Shown piece by piece: positions 33,461 to 43,200 of a DNA stretch of 64,000 bases; the stretch's first letter is position 1; every line of letters starts with the position of its first letter. This DNA is from Euzebyales bacterium (lineage in GTDB: Bacteria > Actinomycetota > Nitriliruptoria > Euzebyales > JAHELV01). A model generated the notes under the pieces. That model was not told where the DNA came from and did no database searches. It worked only from the letters and a program-made list of their open reading frames with translations. The stretch covers positions 18,630-82,629 of the forward strand of contig DASUUK010000003.1 of NCBI GenBank assembly GCA_036374135.1. The letters are read 5' to 3'. The position numbers and the translations under genes are program-made.

Positions 33461-34418
33461 GTACCACGAGGTTCCTCGGCGGACCGCGGACCGGGATCTG
33501 TCACGGCGCCGTGACCGTGCGCTGTGGATCGCGCTGGTGCTCAACGGCGGCTTCATGGTCGCCGAGCTCGTCGGCGGTCTGGTGTTCAGCTCGCTGGCAC
33601 TGCTGGCCGACGCGGCCCACATGCTGTCGGACGCGGCCGGTCTGGCGATCGCGCTCGTCGCGCAACGCCTGGTCGACCGCCCGGCGTCCGTGCGGCACAC
33701 GTACGGCATGCAGCGGGCCGAGGTGCTGGGAGCGCAGGCCAACGGCGTGCTGCTGCTGGCCACCGCCGGCTGGATCCTGTTCGAGGGCGCCCGTCGCATC
33801 GGGGATCCACCGGACGTCGCCGGCACCGGCGTGCTGATCGTCGCCGTGCTGGGTCTGGCCGTCAACGTCGGCAGCGCCGTCATGCTGGCGCGCGCGTCCG
33901 GTCGCAGCCTGAACATGCGCGGCGCCTACACCCACATGCTGGCCGACGCGGCGGGATCGGTCGGCGTCATCGTGGCCGCGGTCGCCGTGATCGCCTTCGG
34001 CGCGAACTGGGTCGACCCGGCCGCGTCGATCATCATCGGGCTGTTGGTGATCCGGACCTCCTGGGGGCTGCTGCGCGACACCACCCACGTGCTGCTCGAG
34101 GGCGCCCCCGACTCGATCGACGCCGCCGAGGTGGAGCAGTGGCTGGGGATGGCAGCGGGCGTGGCATCGGTGCATCACATCCACCTGTGGCATCTGACGT
34201 CGGAGACCACGGCGCTGTCGGCACACGTCGTGCTGGAGGGTCGTCCGAGCCTGCACCAGGCCCAGGCCCACGGCGACATCCTCAAGGACCAACTTGCCGA
34301 GCGCTTCGCGATCGCCCACACCACGCTGGAGCTCGAGTGCCATCAGTGCGAACCCGAGCCGGCGGACGTCGTGTCAGCCGTCGAACCGCCGCAGCCGCAG
34401 GGAGTGGAGCGCGACTGA
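33447..34418 (+). CDS. CDF-family metal cation efflux protein (CzcD-like)
   Basis: 323 residues, six membrane helices. Metal-site residues: LADAAHMLSDAAGLAIAL (HxxxD of helix 2) and TYTHMLADAAG-like AYTHMLADAAGSVGVIVA (HxxxD of helix 5). The C-terminal domain has HHIHLWHLTS and ends in a Cys/His/Glu segment (LELECHQCEPEPAD). Exports Zn, Cd or Co in exchange for protons. It overlaps the ArsR gene and is presumably induced by metal through that repressor. Confidence 0.95.
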   Translation: MTVGRYHEVPRRTADRDLSRRRDRALWIALVLNGGFMVAELVGGLVFSSLALLADAAHMLSDAAGLAIALVAQRLVDRPASVRHTYGMQRAEVLGAQANGVLLLATAGWILFEGARRIGDPPDVAGTGVLIVAVLGLAVNVGSAVMLARASGRSLNMRGAYTHMLADAAGSVGVIVAAVAVIAFGANWVDPAASIIIGLLVIRTSWGLLRDTTHVLLEGAPDSIDAAEVEQWLGMAAGVASVHHIHLWHLTSETTALSAHVVLEGRPSLHQAQAHGDILKDQLAERFAIAHTTLELECHQCEPEPADVVSAVEPPQPQGVERD

Positions 34419-34494
34419 GACGCTCGAGAACGCCATCGCCACTCCGCCACGCGTCCGGTCGGTGAACCCCACTCGGGTGGGTGGAACCTATGGA

Positions 34495-35886
34495 TCACGC
34501 CGCCGCGCGACGGGGCAGGCGGAGGGTGAACGTGGTCCCGTCGCCCTGCTGGCTGACCACCGTCAGCTCGCCGCCGTGCAACCGCGCGTTCTCCCGGGCG
34601 ATCGCCAGCCCGAGCCCCGTGCCCCCCGCACTGCGCGACCGGTCGACCTTGTAGAAGCGCTCGAAGATGCGCTGCAGGTGATGCGGCGCGATGCCGTCAC
34701 CGTGGTCGGTCACGTCGACGCACACGTCGTCGCCGGACGACCGGACGGTCACGACGACCGGCGGGCCCCCGTACGTCCGAGCGTTGCCGACGAGGTTGCC
34801 GATGATCGCATCCAGACGACGCGCATCCATCAGCACGGTGACGCCGTCGTCGTCGCCGCGGACCTGGACGTCGCCGTCCCACCCCCGCGAGCGCAACGCG
34901 CCGGCGATCCCCCGCGTCACGTCGACCCGTTCCAGGGTCACCTCCGCCGCCCCGGCATCCATGCGCGAGATCTCCATGAGGTCCTCGACCAGCGCGGCGA
35001 GCCGCCGGCTCTCGACCACGACCAGCCGTGCCGCGCGACGTCCGGCGTCGGTGAGGCCGTCGGTGTTGGCCTCCAGCACCTCGCACGCGGTCGTGAGCGC
35101 CGTCAGCGGCGTCCGCAGCTCGTGTGAGACGTCCGAGACGAAGCGGCGCTGCCCGGCCTCCAGCTCCCGCAGCTCGCCGATGTTGCGGCGCAGTGCCGCC
35201 GTCATCGCGTTGAACGCGCGGGCGAGCTCGGCCAGCTCGTCGTCGCCCTCGACCTCCAGGCGCGCGTCGAGGTCACCCGCGGCGACCGAACGCACGGCCG
35301 CCCGGGTGCGCGCGATGGGACGCAGCAGACCGGACGCGGCGGCCGCACCGACCGCGGCCGACACGACGACGAGCGCGCCGCTGGTCGCGGCGAGCACCGC
35401 GGCCAGACGCGACAGGTCCTGGCCGGTCCGCTGCTGCGGGAAGAACAGGTACAGCTCCGGCCCGGTGGGCACCACCGCGCCGCCGACCACGATGACCGGC
35501 TCACCGCCAGCGGTCGTCCGCTGCGCCACGACGCGGCCGTTGGCGACCGGTCCACGCACGACGTCGGGCACCTGCGCCGCCGTGAACCGTGGCGCGGTCG
35601 TGAGCGTCCTGTCGCCCAGCGTGGCGACCACCTCGGCGGTGCTGCGTGCCCTGACCTGCGTGAGGAACCGGCGCAGCTGTGGCGCCGTCGGCTCGAGCGG
35701 GAGCGTGGCGGCCGCGTCCTCCAGGTGGACGCGCGCCTCGCGTGACGCCTGCTCGATGTTCGACCGCCACGTGTCGCCTCGCACGATCGCGAATGAGATG
35801 CCGGCGACGGCGACAGCGACCAGCGCGGAGACCATCGCGAAGGTCAGGGTCAGCCGGGCGCGCAGACCCAGCGGACGTCTGCTCAC
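34495..35886 (-). CDS. sensor histidine kinase (MtrB-like)
   Basis: 463 residues from GTG 35886, which overlaps the response regulator stop (GTGA). One N-terminal helix (13-35), a periplasmic domain (36-155), a second helix (160-185), HAMP with LARAFNAMTAALRRN, HisKA with VSHELRTPL (His255), and HATPase (IIGNLVGNARTYG, DHGDGIAPH, GTGLGLAIARENA). This is the layout of the MtrB type, which in Actinobacteria monitors cell envelope and division. Its partner is just upstream. Confidence 0.9.
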   Translation of the reverse strand: MSRRPLGLRARLTLTFAMVSALVAVAVAGISFAIVRGDTWRSNIEQASREARVHLEDAAATLPLEPTAPQLRRFLTQVRARSTAEVVATLGDRTLTTAPRFTAAQVPDVVRGPVANGRVVAQRTTAGGEPVIVVGGAVVPTGPELYLFFPQQRTGQDLSRLAAVLAATSGALVVVSAAVGAAAASGLLRPIARTRAAVRSVAAGDLDARLEVEGDDELAELARAFNAMTAALRRNIGELRELEAGQRRFVSDVSHELRTPLTALTTACEVLEANTDGLTDAGRRAARLVVVESRRLAALVEDLMEISRMDAGAAEVTLERVDVTRGIAGALRSRGWDGDVQVRGDDDGVTVLMDARRLDAIIGNLVGNARTYGGPPVVVTVRSSGDDVCVDVTDHGDGIAPHHLQRIFERFYKVDRSRSAGGTGLGLAIARENARLHGGELTVVSQQGDGTTFTLRLPRRAAA

Positions 35887-36575
35887 CGGGGCGTCACCAG
35901 CTTGTAGCCGACGCCCCGGACCGTCTGGATCAGTGTGGGCTCGGCCGGATCCGGCTCGATCTTCGCGCGCAGGCGCTGGACGCAGACGTCGACCAGACGC
36001 GAGTCCCCGAGGTACTCGTACTCCCACACCCGTTCGAGCAGCAGTTGCCGCGTGAACACCTGCCCGGGGCGGGCCGACAGCTCGAGCAGCAGGCGCAGCT
36101 CGGTCGGCGTGAGGTGGACCTCCTCGCCTGCCTTCTCGACGACCATGCCCGTCGGATCGATCGTGACGTCGTCGAACCGGCGCACGCCCTCGTCCGGCGC
36201 ACCGGCGCCCCGCCGTAGCACCGCCTTGATGCGCGCGAGCAGCACCCGCATCTCGAACGGCTTCGTCACGTAGTCGTCCGCGCCTGACTCGAGGCCGAGC
36301 ACGACGTCGATCGGGTCGCTGCGGGCGGTCAGCATGATGATCGGCACACGGTCGGTGCGGCGGATCTCGCGGCAGACCTCCAGGCCGTCGCGACCCGGCA
36401 GCATCACGTCGAGCAGCACCAGGTCGGGGCGCCGCTGCCGCCACTGCTCGATCGCCGCATCACCCGTGGCGGCCGTGCCGACGCGGTGTCCGTAGCTGGA
36501 CAGCGCGAGGGCGACCGCCTCGCTTGTCGAGGGGTCGTCTTCGACGAGCAGGATGTCGGCCACGGGCTGCATCAT
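35883..36575 (-). CDS. OmpR-family response regulator (MtrA-like)
   Basis: 230 residues from ATG 36575 (a second ATG follows at 36572). Receiver domain with DILLVEDDPSTSEA, Asp56 in LVLLDVMLPGRDG, TAR and YVTKPF; winged helix with VHLTPTELRLLLELSARPGQ and LVDVCVQRLRAKIEPDPAEP. The DSRLVDVCVQRLRAKIEPDP segment is close to MtrA of Mycobacterium. Coupled by GTGA to the histidine kinase downstream. Confidence 0.9.
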   Translation of the reverse strand: MMQPVADILLVEDDPSTSEAVALALSSYGHRVGTAATGDAAIEQWRQRRPDLVLLDVMLPGRDGLEVCREIRRTDRVPIIMLTARSDPIDVVLGLESGADDYVTKPFEMRVLLARIKAVLRRGAGAPDEGVRRFDDVTIDPTGMVVEKAGEEVHLTPTELRLLLELSARPGQVFTRQLLLERVWEYEYLGDSRLVDVCVQRLRAKIEPDPAEPTLIQTVRGVGYKLVTPR

Positions 36576-36687
36576 TGCAGCTTCGCCGCCGCTGGTCGGT
36601 GGTGCCTCCCCGGACGCGGGAGCGGGCCGGTGCCCGGCCACCGCAGTGGCCGGGCACGGCTCTCCCACCGGTGCAGGCACGTGCAGC

Positions 36688-37959
36688 TCAGGGCGAGATG
36701 CGCGACGACCGGTGCAACGCCCCACGCATCGCGCCACGGGTCGCCGCGTTCACGGTACCGGTGACCCGCACACCCTCGGCGCGTTGGAGCACCCGGGTCG
36801 CGCGGCGCGCGTTGTAGCCGAAGTAGCCGTCGATCGGCAGCGGGCGCTGGGGCGGCCTGGCGCTGCTGGCGAAGTGACCGTGCTGGACCGTGTTCAGCTG
36901 CACCTTCCAGTCGCGAACGTCGGCGCCACGCATGCCGCGTCGCAGCGTGCGGACCCGTGCGCCATGCTTGACGTCGATGACGATCCGCGTCGGGCCGGCG
37001 AGCTCGATCACCCGGAAGCCGGTCCGGCCACGCAGGCCGGCACCGAAGGTCGACTGGCCCTCGAACTGCCCGCCGTAGCGCACGGTGCGCAGTGTCGGCA
37101 GCTTCGGGGTCAACGACGCCGGGCTGAACAACCGGGGGAAGCCGATCTCGTCGAGGTCGATGGTGCGGGCCTGCAGATCGATCTGCAGCGCAGTGTTGGC
37201 ATTGGTGGCGATCGGCCGGCCGCTGCCACCCTGCCGCGCCACGGCGGCGTAGCGGATGGTGTAGGCGGGGCGTCCGCCGTCGAACTCGAACACCATGCGG
37301 TCGTAGCCGTCATGGCGCGCGGCGCGGATGGTGCGCAGCGTCGCCTCGGCACCGCTCGTGCGCCGGACCATCGACCGGTTGGTCAACGCCGATCGCGTGC
37401 CACCGACGGGTGCGACGACAGGCACGCCACGACCGAGCCACTCGTAGAACGTCGCCTCGCTGCCATTGATCGAGTAGCGGGCGGTGTCGACGGTCGGGAA
37501 CTGCGTGGCGGTCGCGTTGAGCTGCGACAGCAGGCTGGTCGATCCGCATGCCGTCGACGCGTTGGGTATCACCTCGCGCAGGTCGCCGAAGTCGATGCGC
37601 GCGGTCCCATCGCGCAGGCTGACCGACCGCAGCATGCCCGCCGTCTCCGACGAGAACGCTGTGGCCAGAGGTCGGCTCGCCGCCTCCTCCTCGGTCGGTC
37701 CCTTCAACAACTCCTCCATCGCGCCGGTCAGGACCGCAGGTGCCTCAACGGTGCGGCTGAACCGCGCCAGCACGTCGCACTCGCTGCCCGACGGCGTGAA
37801 GTACACGTTGACGCGCACGGTGTGGTCCGACGCCCTGGCCGAGCCGACCGGGACCAGCACGGTCAGCAGCGTCAGGATCGCGAGCCACACGAGTGCGCCG
37901 CGTCCGCCGCGACGGCGTGGGTCGACGCCCGGTGCCGCCGCCGATGTCGTGATGGTCAT
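36688..37959 (-). CDS. GerMN + AMIN-like + peptidoglycan-binding protein
   Basis: 423 residues, GGAGGG before ATG 37959. After a signal anchor (ALVWLAILTLLTVLVPV) there is a GerMN domain (VNVYFTPSGSECDV, MEELLKGPTEEEAASRP, FPTVDTARYSING), an AMIN-like beta domain (YDRMVFEFDGGRPAYTIRYA, GPTRIVIDVKHGARVRTLRR) and a C-terminal PG_binding_1 module (PIDGYFGYNARRATRVLQRA). It is an extracytoplasmic cell-wall protein. In mtrA-mtrB operons the GerMN protein LpqB comes last; here it precedes the two-component genes by 112 bp on the same strand. Confidence 0.85.
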   Translation of the reverse strand: MTITTSAAAPGVDPRRRGGRGALVWLAILTLLTVLVPVGSARASDHTVRVNVYFTPSGSECDVLARFSRTVEAPAVLTGAMEELLKGPTEEEAASRPLATAFSSETAGMLRSVSLRDGTARIDFGDLREVIPNASTACGSTSLLSQLNATATQFPTVDTARYSINGSEATFYEWLGRGVPVVAPVGGTRSALTNRSMVRRTSGAEATLRTIRAARHDGYDRMVFEFDGGRPAYTIRYAAVARQGGSGRPIATNANTALQIDLQARTIDLDEIGFPRLFSPASLTPKLPTLRTVRYGGQFEGQSTFGAGLRGRTGFRVIELAGPTRIVIDVKHGARVRTLRRGMRGADVRDWKVQLNTVQHGHFASSARPPQRPLPIDGYFGYNARRATRVLQRAEGVRVTGTVNAATRGAMRGALHRSSRISP

Positions 37960-38183
37960 GATCGCCCTCCGCGTCGATGGATCGCACGCGCCGCGATCCA
38001 GGTGTCGCACCGGTCCGCCGGGGGTCCGATGCCGTCAGGTAGAGGATGGGACGGCAGGTTCGCAGCCGGTTCGCGACCGGGTAACCGTTGCGTAACGACT
38101 GACGCGGCCGGTCGCCACGGCCGACCGGTGCCGGGTGCCAGACTGGCCGCCCGGGTCCCCCGAGGGGAACGGAGCACCGCACG

Positions 38184-38876
38184 ATGCGCCGCATGCTGCT
38201 GACCAACGACGACGGCGTGGACTCTCCGGCGCTCGTGCCGCTCGCCCGCACGCTGGCCGGCAGGGGCGACGTCACCGTGGTCGTGCCGGACCGCCAGCGG
38301 TCGTGGATCGGCAAGGCGCTGTCGCGCACCGGTGAGGTCGCGCTGGCCACGACCCGGCGCGGCGACGTGCCCATCACGACGTGCACCGGCTACCCGGCCG
38401 ACGCGACCCAGCTCGGTGTGCATCAGGTGTGCGACGAACGGCCGGACGTGCTGGTGTCGGGCATCAACCTGGGTCTCAACCACGGGTCGGCGTTCCCGCT
38501 GTCGTCGGGCACCGTCGGCGCCGCCATCGAGGGATGGATCACCGGCGTCCCGGCGATCGCGTTCTCGACCGGTGTCGACGGGGACGGTTACCGCGCGTGG
38601 CGCCCCCAGATCAGTTCACCTCCCACGGCCGACGCGTGGGTACGCCTGGCCGAGGCCCGCGCGACGCCTGAAGGTCCACGTCGGGATGACTCGGTGATCG
38701 CGCTCCGCTCCGACGGACGTCGCCACGGACGCCGCCGATGCTGGCCGACGCCGCGGTCGGGTCAGCTCACGCCGGCCGGTTCGCGGGCGCGGGGACGCCC
38801 CCGACCAGGGGGTCGTGGCGCTGCACGATGCCGACCCCGCGGTTGCCCCGTCGCGCGCGCAGCGCCAGGACCGTGA
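38184..38876 (+). pseudogene. surE: truncated SurE (5'-nucleotidase) gene
   Basis: The first about 155 residues are a good SurE: RMLLTNDDGVDSPALVPLAR, TVVVPDRQRSWIGKALS, DVLVSGINLGLNHGSAFPLS, SGTVGAAIEGWITGVPAIAF. All four metal ligands (Asp-Asp, Ser, Asn) are present. After WVRLAEARATPEG the family similarity stops, about 90 residues short, and the frame continues over the convergent EamA gene as basic nonsense. A possible continuation, TDVATDAADAG, lies in another frame near 38710, so a frameshift or deletion removed the C-terminal arm needed for dimerisation. Confidence 0.65.
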
Positions 38877-39765
38877 TCGTGGCGACCAGGACACCGGCGC
38901 CGAGCCACTGTGTGGGCGTCAACGTCGAACCGAACACGACCGCGCCGAGCGTGATGGCCGTCACCGGGAACGTGAGCTCGGCGATCGTCGCGGCCGACGC
39001 CGGTGTCGTCCGCAGGCCGCGGTAGTACAGCAGCAGCGCGGCGAGCCCGGGGATGAGGGCGAGCAACAGCAACGGTCCCAGCTGGTCGGAGCCGACGACC
39101 AGCGCCGCGGGACCGCCGGTCCACACGGCGATGACCGCTGCCGCGGGCAGGCCGAACACGAACCGCATGGCCGTCAGCTCCACGAAGGGGATGCCGGTCG
39201 CCAGACCACGGCCGAGGACCGTCCCGAGACCCCACAGCGTGGCGGCACCGACCGCCAGCGCACCTGCAGCGGCGGCCGGCGCAGTGATCCCGGCGGGATC
39301 GGCGAACGTGATGAGCCACGCCCCGCCCAGCCCGCCGACCAGGAACAGCCAGTAGCGCGGCGTCAACCGTTCCCCCAACAGGACGTGTGCGCCGGCGACG
39401 GCGATCAGCGGCTGCAGCTTCTGCAGCAGCAGCGGCGTGACCGGGTCGCCGAACCGGAAGGCGGCCGTGAACAGCATCGTCGCGACCGCCGAGGCGCCGA
39501 TGCCGATCACAGCCACGGCGACGCGATCCCGGGACGGCAGGGTCCGCCACGTCCGCGAGGTCCGGCCGAGCACCGGGATCAGCAGCAGCACGACGATCGC
39601 GTGCTCCCAGGCGACCACCACCGATGGCGCGAGCTCCAGCGCGAGCCCCTGACGGAACAACCCGTCGGTGCCCCACAGCGCGGCGGCCAGACCGACCAGC
39701 ACGACGCCAGGAAGCGTGGCGCCGGCGACCCGTGACGTCGTGCCCTGTGTACCCGTCTGCTCCAC
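38767..39765 (-). CDS. EamA/DMT-family transporter
   Basis: 332 residues, ten predicted membrane helices in two EamA repeats (VVLVGLAAALWGTDGLFRQG; LALIPGLAALLLYYRGLRTT). Start GTG 39765 chosen for GGAG 8 bp ahead. Members export amino acids or metabolites. Its 3' end overlaps the degraded tail of surE, consistent with rearrangement at that junction. Confidence 0.85.
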   Translation of the reverse strand: MEQTGTQGTTSRVAGATLPGVVLVGLAAALWGTDGLFRQGLALELAPSVVVAWEHAIVVLLLIPVLGRTSRTWRTLPSRDRVAVAVIGIGASAVATMLFTAAFRFGDPVTPLLLQKLQPLIAVAGAHVLLGERLTPRYWLFLVGGLGGAWLITFADPAGITAPAAAAGALAVGAATLWGLGTVLGRGLATGIPFVELTAMRFVFGLPAAAVIAVWTGGPAALVVGSDQLGPLLLLALIPGLAALLLYYRGLRTTPASAATIAELTFPVTAITLGAVVFGSTLTPTQWLGAGVLVATITVLALRARRGNRGVGIVQRHDPLVGGVPAPANRPA

Positions 39766-39935
39766 GTCGCGCGCTCCTGTCACCGGCAGCCGCCAGCGCC
39801 GTCCGTCGTCACGACCAGTCTGTCCGACGAGCGGCGACTTGGCGGCGAGCACGCTCCGCAGATGTCGGACATCGCGGTGGCGCGTGCGCGTGGAGTCGTT
39901 CTGCCGGGGTGGCCTCCGCGTTCCCCGGCCCGGTG

Positions 39936-40250
39936 TCACTGACCGAGCTCGCTGGCCAGCGTCTCGGGATCGATCAGTCCACCGGCCGCCGCCAGCGCAC
40001 CCGCCGTGGTCACCGCGCGATCGTAGACGGCCGCGAAGTAGTGCTCGGCCGCCATCTCGTGGCCGGGCAGCGGCGGCGGCCCCAGCGACCGTGGCACCGC
40101 GGCCGGGTCGGTCGTCATGCGAACGTCGCCGTGCGAGTCGGGCAGCACGGACGAGCCGCCCCAGAAGCTGACGTCCATGCGCTGCTGGCGGTTGCGGTTG
40201 CGCTGTCCGCCCGAACGGTTCCGTCGTCGGCGGCTCCTGCTCCGAGTCAT
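39936..40250 (-). CDS. small basic protein next to the SNF2 helicase
   Basis: 104 residues. The N-terminus is extremely basic (MTRSRSRRRRNRSGGQRNRN), suited to nucleic-acid binding. The rest is neutral with a helical C-terminal part (AAEHYFAAVYDRAVTTAGAL). Not a recognised family. It starts 34 bp after the helicase stop on the same strand, so it is probably an accessory of the helicase (inference). Confidence 0.6.
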   Translation of the reverse strand: MTRSRSRRRRNRSGGQRNRNRQQRMDVSFWGGSSVLPDSHGDVRMTTDPAAVPRSLGPPPLPGHEMAAEHYFAAVYDRAVTTAGALAAAGGLIDPETLASELGQ

Positions 40251-40284
40251 GATGTGTGCCTACCGCTGTCGCTACTTGAGGCAC

Positions 40285-43200
40285 TCATGATGTGCGCCCT
40301 CCCACGCCGATCGGTTCGGCGTCGGCGTACTCGTCGGTCAACAGCGCATCCGTGTCGATGCCCAGGGCGCGCCGCAGCTGGTCGCTGTCGAGGTCGTCGA
40401 CCGAGCTCGACTTGGGCAGCGCCAGGTCGGCGATCCGCCGCTTGCCGGCGACGACCTCCTCGACGCGCTCGTCGACCGTGCCCGGGCACACCAGGCGGTG
40501 TGCGATGACCGTCTTGTCCTGGCCGATGCGCCACGCGCGGTCGCGGGCCTGGTCCTCGACGGCCGGGTTCCACCACCGGTCGTAGAGCACCACGTGACTC
40601 GCCGACGTCAGGTTCAGCCCGGTGCCGCCGGCCTTCAGCGACAGCACCAGCGCGCCTGGTCCCGTGCCCTCCTGGAACTCGCGGATCATGGCGTCACGGG
40701 CGGTGCGCGTCAGCCCACCGTGGTAGCACGCGATCGGCACGCCCGTGCGGTCGCTCAGGTGCCGAGCCAGCTGCTCACCCCAGGTTGCGAAGTGGGTGAA
40801 CACCAGCATCCGCTCGCCGGCCTCGAACACGTCGTCGGTGATCTCCTCCAGGCGTGCGAGCTTGCCGGACCGACCGGCGAGCGGGCCACCGTCGCCCGTG
40901 TAGGCCTCCGGGTGGTTGCAGATCTGCTTGAGCGCAGTGATCGCCGCGAGCACCGCCCCCTTTGGACGATTGCCGAGCTCGTCGCCGGCCTGCTCGGCGA
41001 CCAACTCGTCGAGCACGGCCTGGTACAGGCCGACCTGCTCGGCCGTCATCGGGCAGTGGTTGAGCTTGTCGATGCGGTCGGGCAGCTCCGCAGCGATGAC
41101 CGGCTCGGCCTTGGTGCGCCGGAACACGAGGACGCCGTTGAGGGTTCGCAGGGCGGACTCGGCCGTCGTCCCGGCGACGCCCGCCTGGTGCATCTGCGAC
41201 ACGAACGTCGCACGGTCGCCCACCAGACCGGGGTTGACGAAGTCCATCAGCGCCCACAGATCGCCCAGGCCGTTCTCGATGGGCGTGCCCGTGAGCACGA
41301 TGCGGTTGCCGGCCTCGAGCCCGCGCAGCGCCTGCGCCGTCACGCTGAGCGGGTTCTTGATGACCTGCGCCTCGTCGAGGACGACCTTGTTCCACCTGAC
41401 GTCGGTCAGGCCTTCGATGTCGCGGACGGCGGTGCCGTACGTGGTCACCAGCACGTCGGCGCCGGTGATCTCCTCGGCGATGTCGGCGGCGTCGGTACGT
41501 CCGGTGCCGTGGTGGATGACCGTCCGCAGCCCTGGCACGAACCGGTCGGCCTCCCGCGCCCAGTTGCCCACCACCGCGCTCGGCGCGATGACGAGGGACG
41601 GACCCCGGTCGCGGTGCCGCCACAGGTGCGCCAGCACGGTCGGGGTCTTGCCCAGACCCATGTCGAGCGCGAGACAGCCACCGAGGCCGGCGTTGTCGAG
41701 GAACTCCAGCCACGCGAGAGCGTTCCCCTGATAGCCACGCAGCTCGCCGTTGAACCCTGAAGGCCGCGTCGGCGGGTGCTCGGGGATCTCGGCGGCACTG
41801 CGGAGCAGATCCGCCGCCCAGCCCTCGCCCGACACCGACACCGCGCGGCCGAGCGCCGTCCCGTCGAGCCCCAGGGCGTAGCGGAGCATGTCCGCACCCG
41901 TCAGCTTCGTACGGTTCGCCCGCTCCGCGAGTGCCTCCGCGGCAGCCTCGAGGTCGGCGTGGTCGACCTCCACCCACTGTCCGTGCGACCGGACCATCGG
42001 CCGCGACTCGGACGCCAGGCGCCGGATGTCGTCCGCCGTCAGCTCGACGTCGTCGAACACCGCCGACCAGCGGACGCTGGTCAGCTGCTGCGCGCCGACC
42101 GCCGTCTCGGCCTCGACAGATGTCACACGCAGTGACGGCGTCGCCTTGCGGCGGGCCAGCGGCGGCACCTGGACGTCGAACCCGGCCGCGGCAAGCATCG
42201 GCCCGATGTCGGCCATCAGGTCCCAGGCCTCGTCCTGGCTGAGCACCACCTGGCCACGACGGGCGTCGCGGCTGCGCATCAGCGGCTCGTACAGACGCTC
42301 GAGACGCTCGAGCTCGCGCTTGAGCGCCTCCTTGCGGTTGTGGCTGGCGCGTGACATGGCCGCCTCGACCGTCGCGTCCGACCGGCCGTTGTCGTCGGTC
42401 AGCGTGCGCAGCAGCCACGCCCCACCGTCGTCGGGGGGATCGAGCTTGACCGTCAGTGAGACCTTCAACGCGCCTGTGGCGCCCAGGGCCCAGGTCCGCA
42501 GGCCCTTGGCGATCTCGATGCCGTGCTGGTGCGGCGCCTCGAACCGATCACCGTCGAGGTTGCACAGCAGCGTCTCCGCGACGTCGGACGCGTTGCGCGG
42601 CTGCGGCGGTGGCGACGGCACCTCGACGCGCCCGGCGCCGTCGCGGCAGATGGCGTCGACGAAGCCCGCGACCACGGTCTGGGTCACCGCGCGAGCGTCG
42701 CGCTGACGCTCGAGCACCGCGACGGTCCCCGGCATGGTGCTCGTCAGCTCGGAGATCTCGTCGTGGTCGATGAGTGCCGGTTCCCAGTTGACCGAGAAGT
42801 AGGAACGGTTGCCGGGCGCGTCGCCGACCTTGTTCAGCTGCGGGACGGCCCGGCCCTGCGCGACAAGCCGCACGGCCAGCGCGGCTGCGAGCCCCATCCA
42901 GGTCATGCTGGTTCCGCGGTCGTCGTCGGAATCGGCGCCGAGCGACACCAACCAGCCGAGGCTGGTGCTGACCGGCGCGGAGACCGCGGCCGCGGTCGAG
43001 CCGTCCGGAAGCGTGATGTCGTCTGCGGGCTCCCAGCGGTCCGCGGAGGCCCCGGCGGACGTGAGGCGTTCGAGCACCTGGTCGGCGGGCTCGGGCGTGG
43101 CGCGGTGGCCGGCGGCCCACGCCACGATCCGGTCGCGGTGCCACGACAGCTGCAGCTGCGCGACGCCCGACACGAGCGGCACGTCGTCGGTGTCGTCGGC

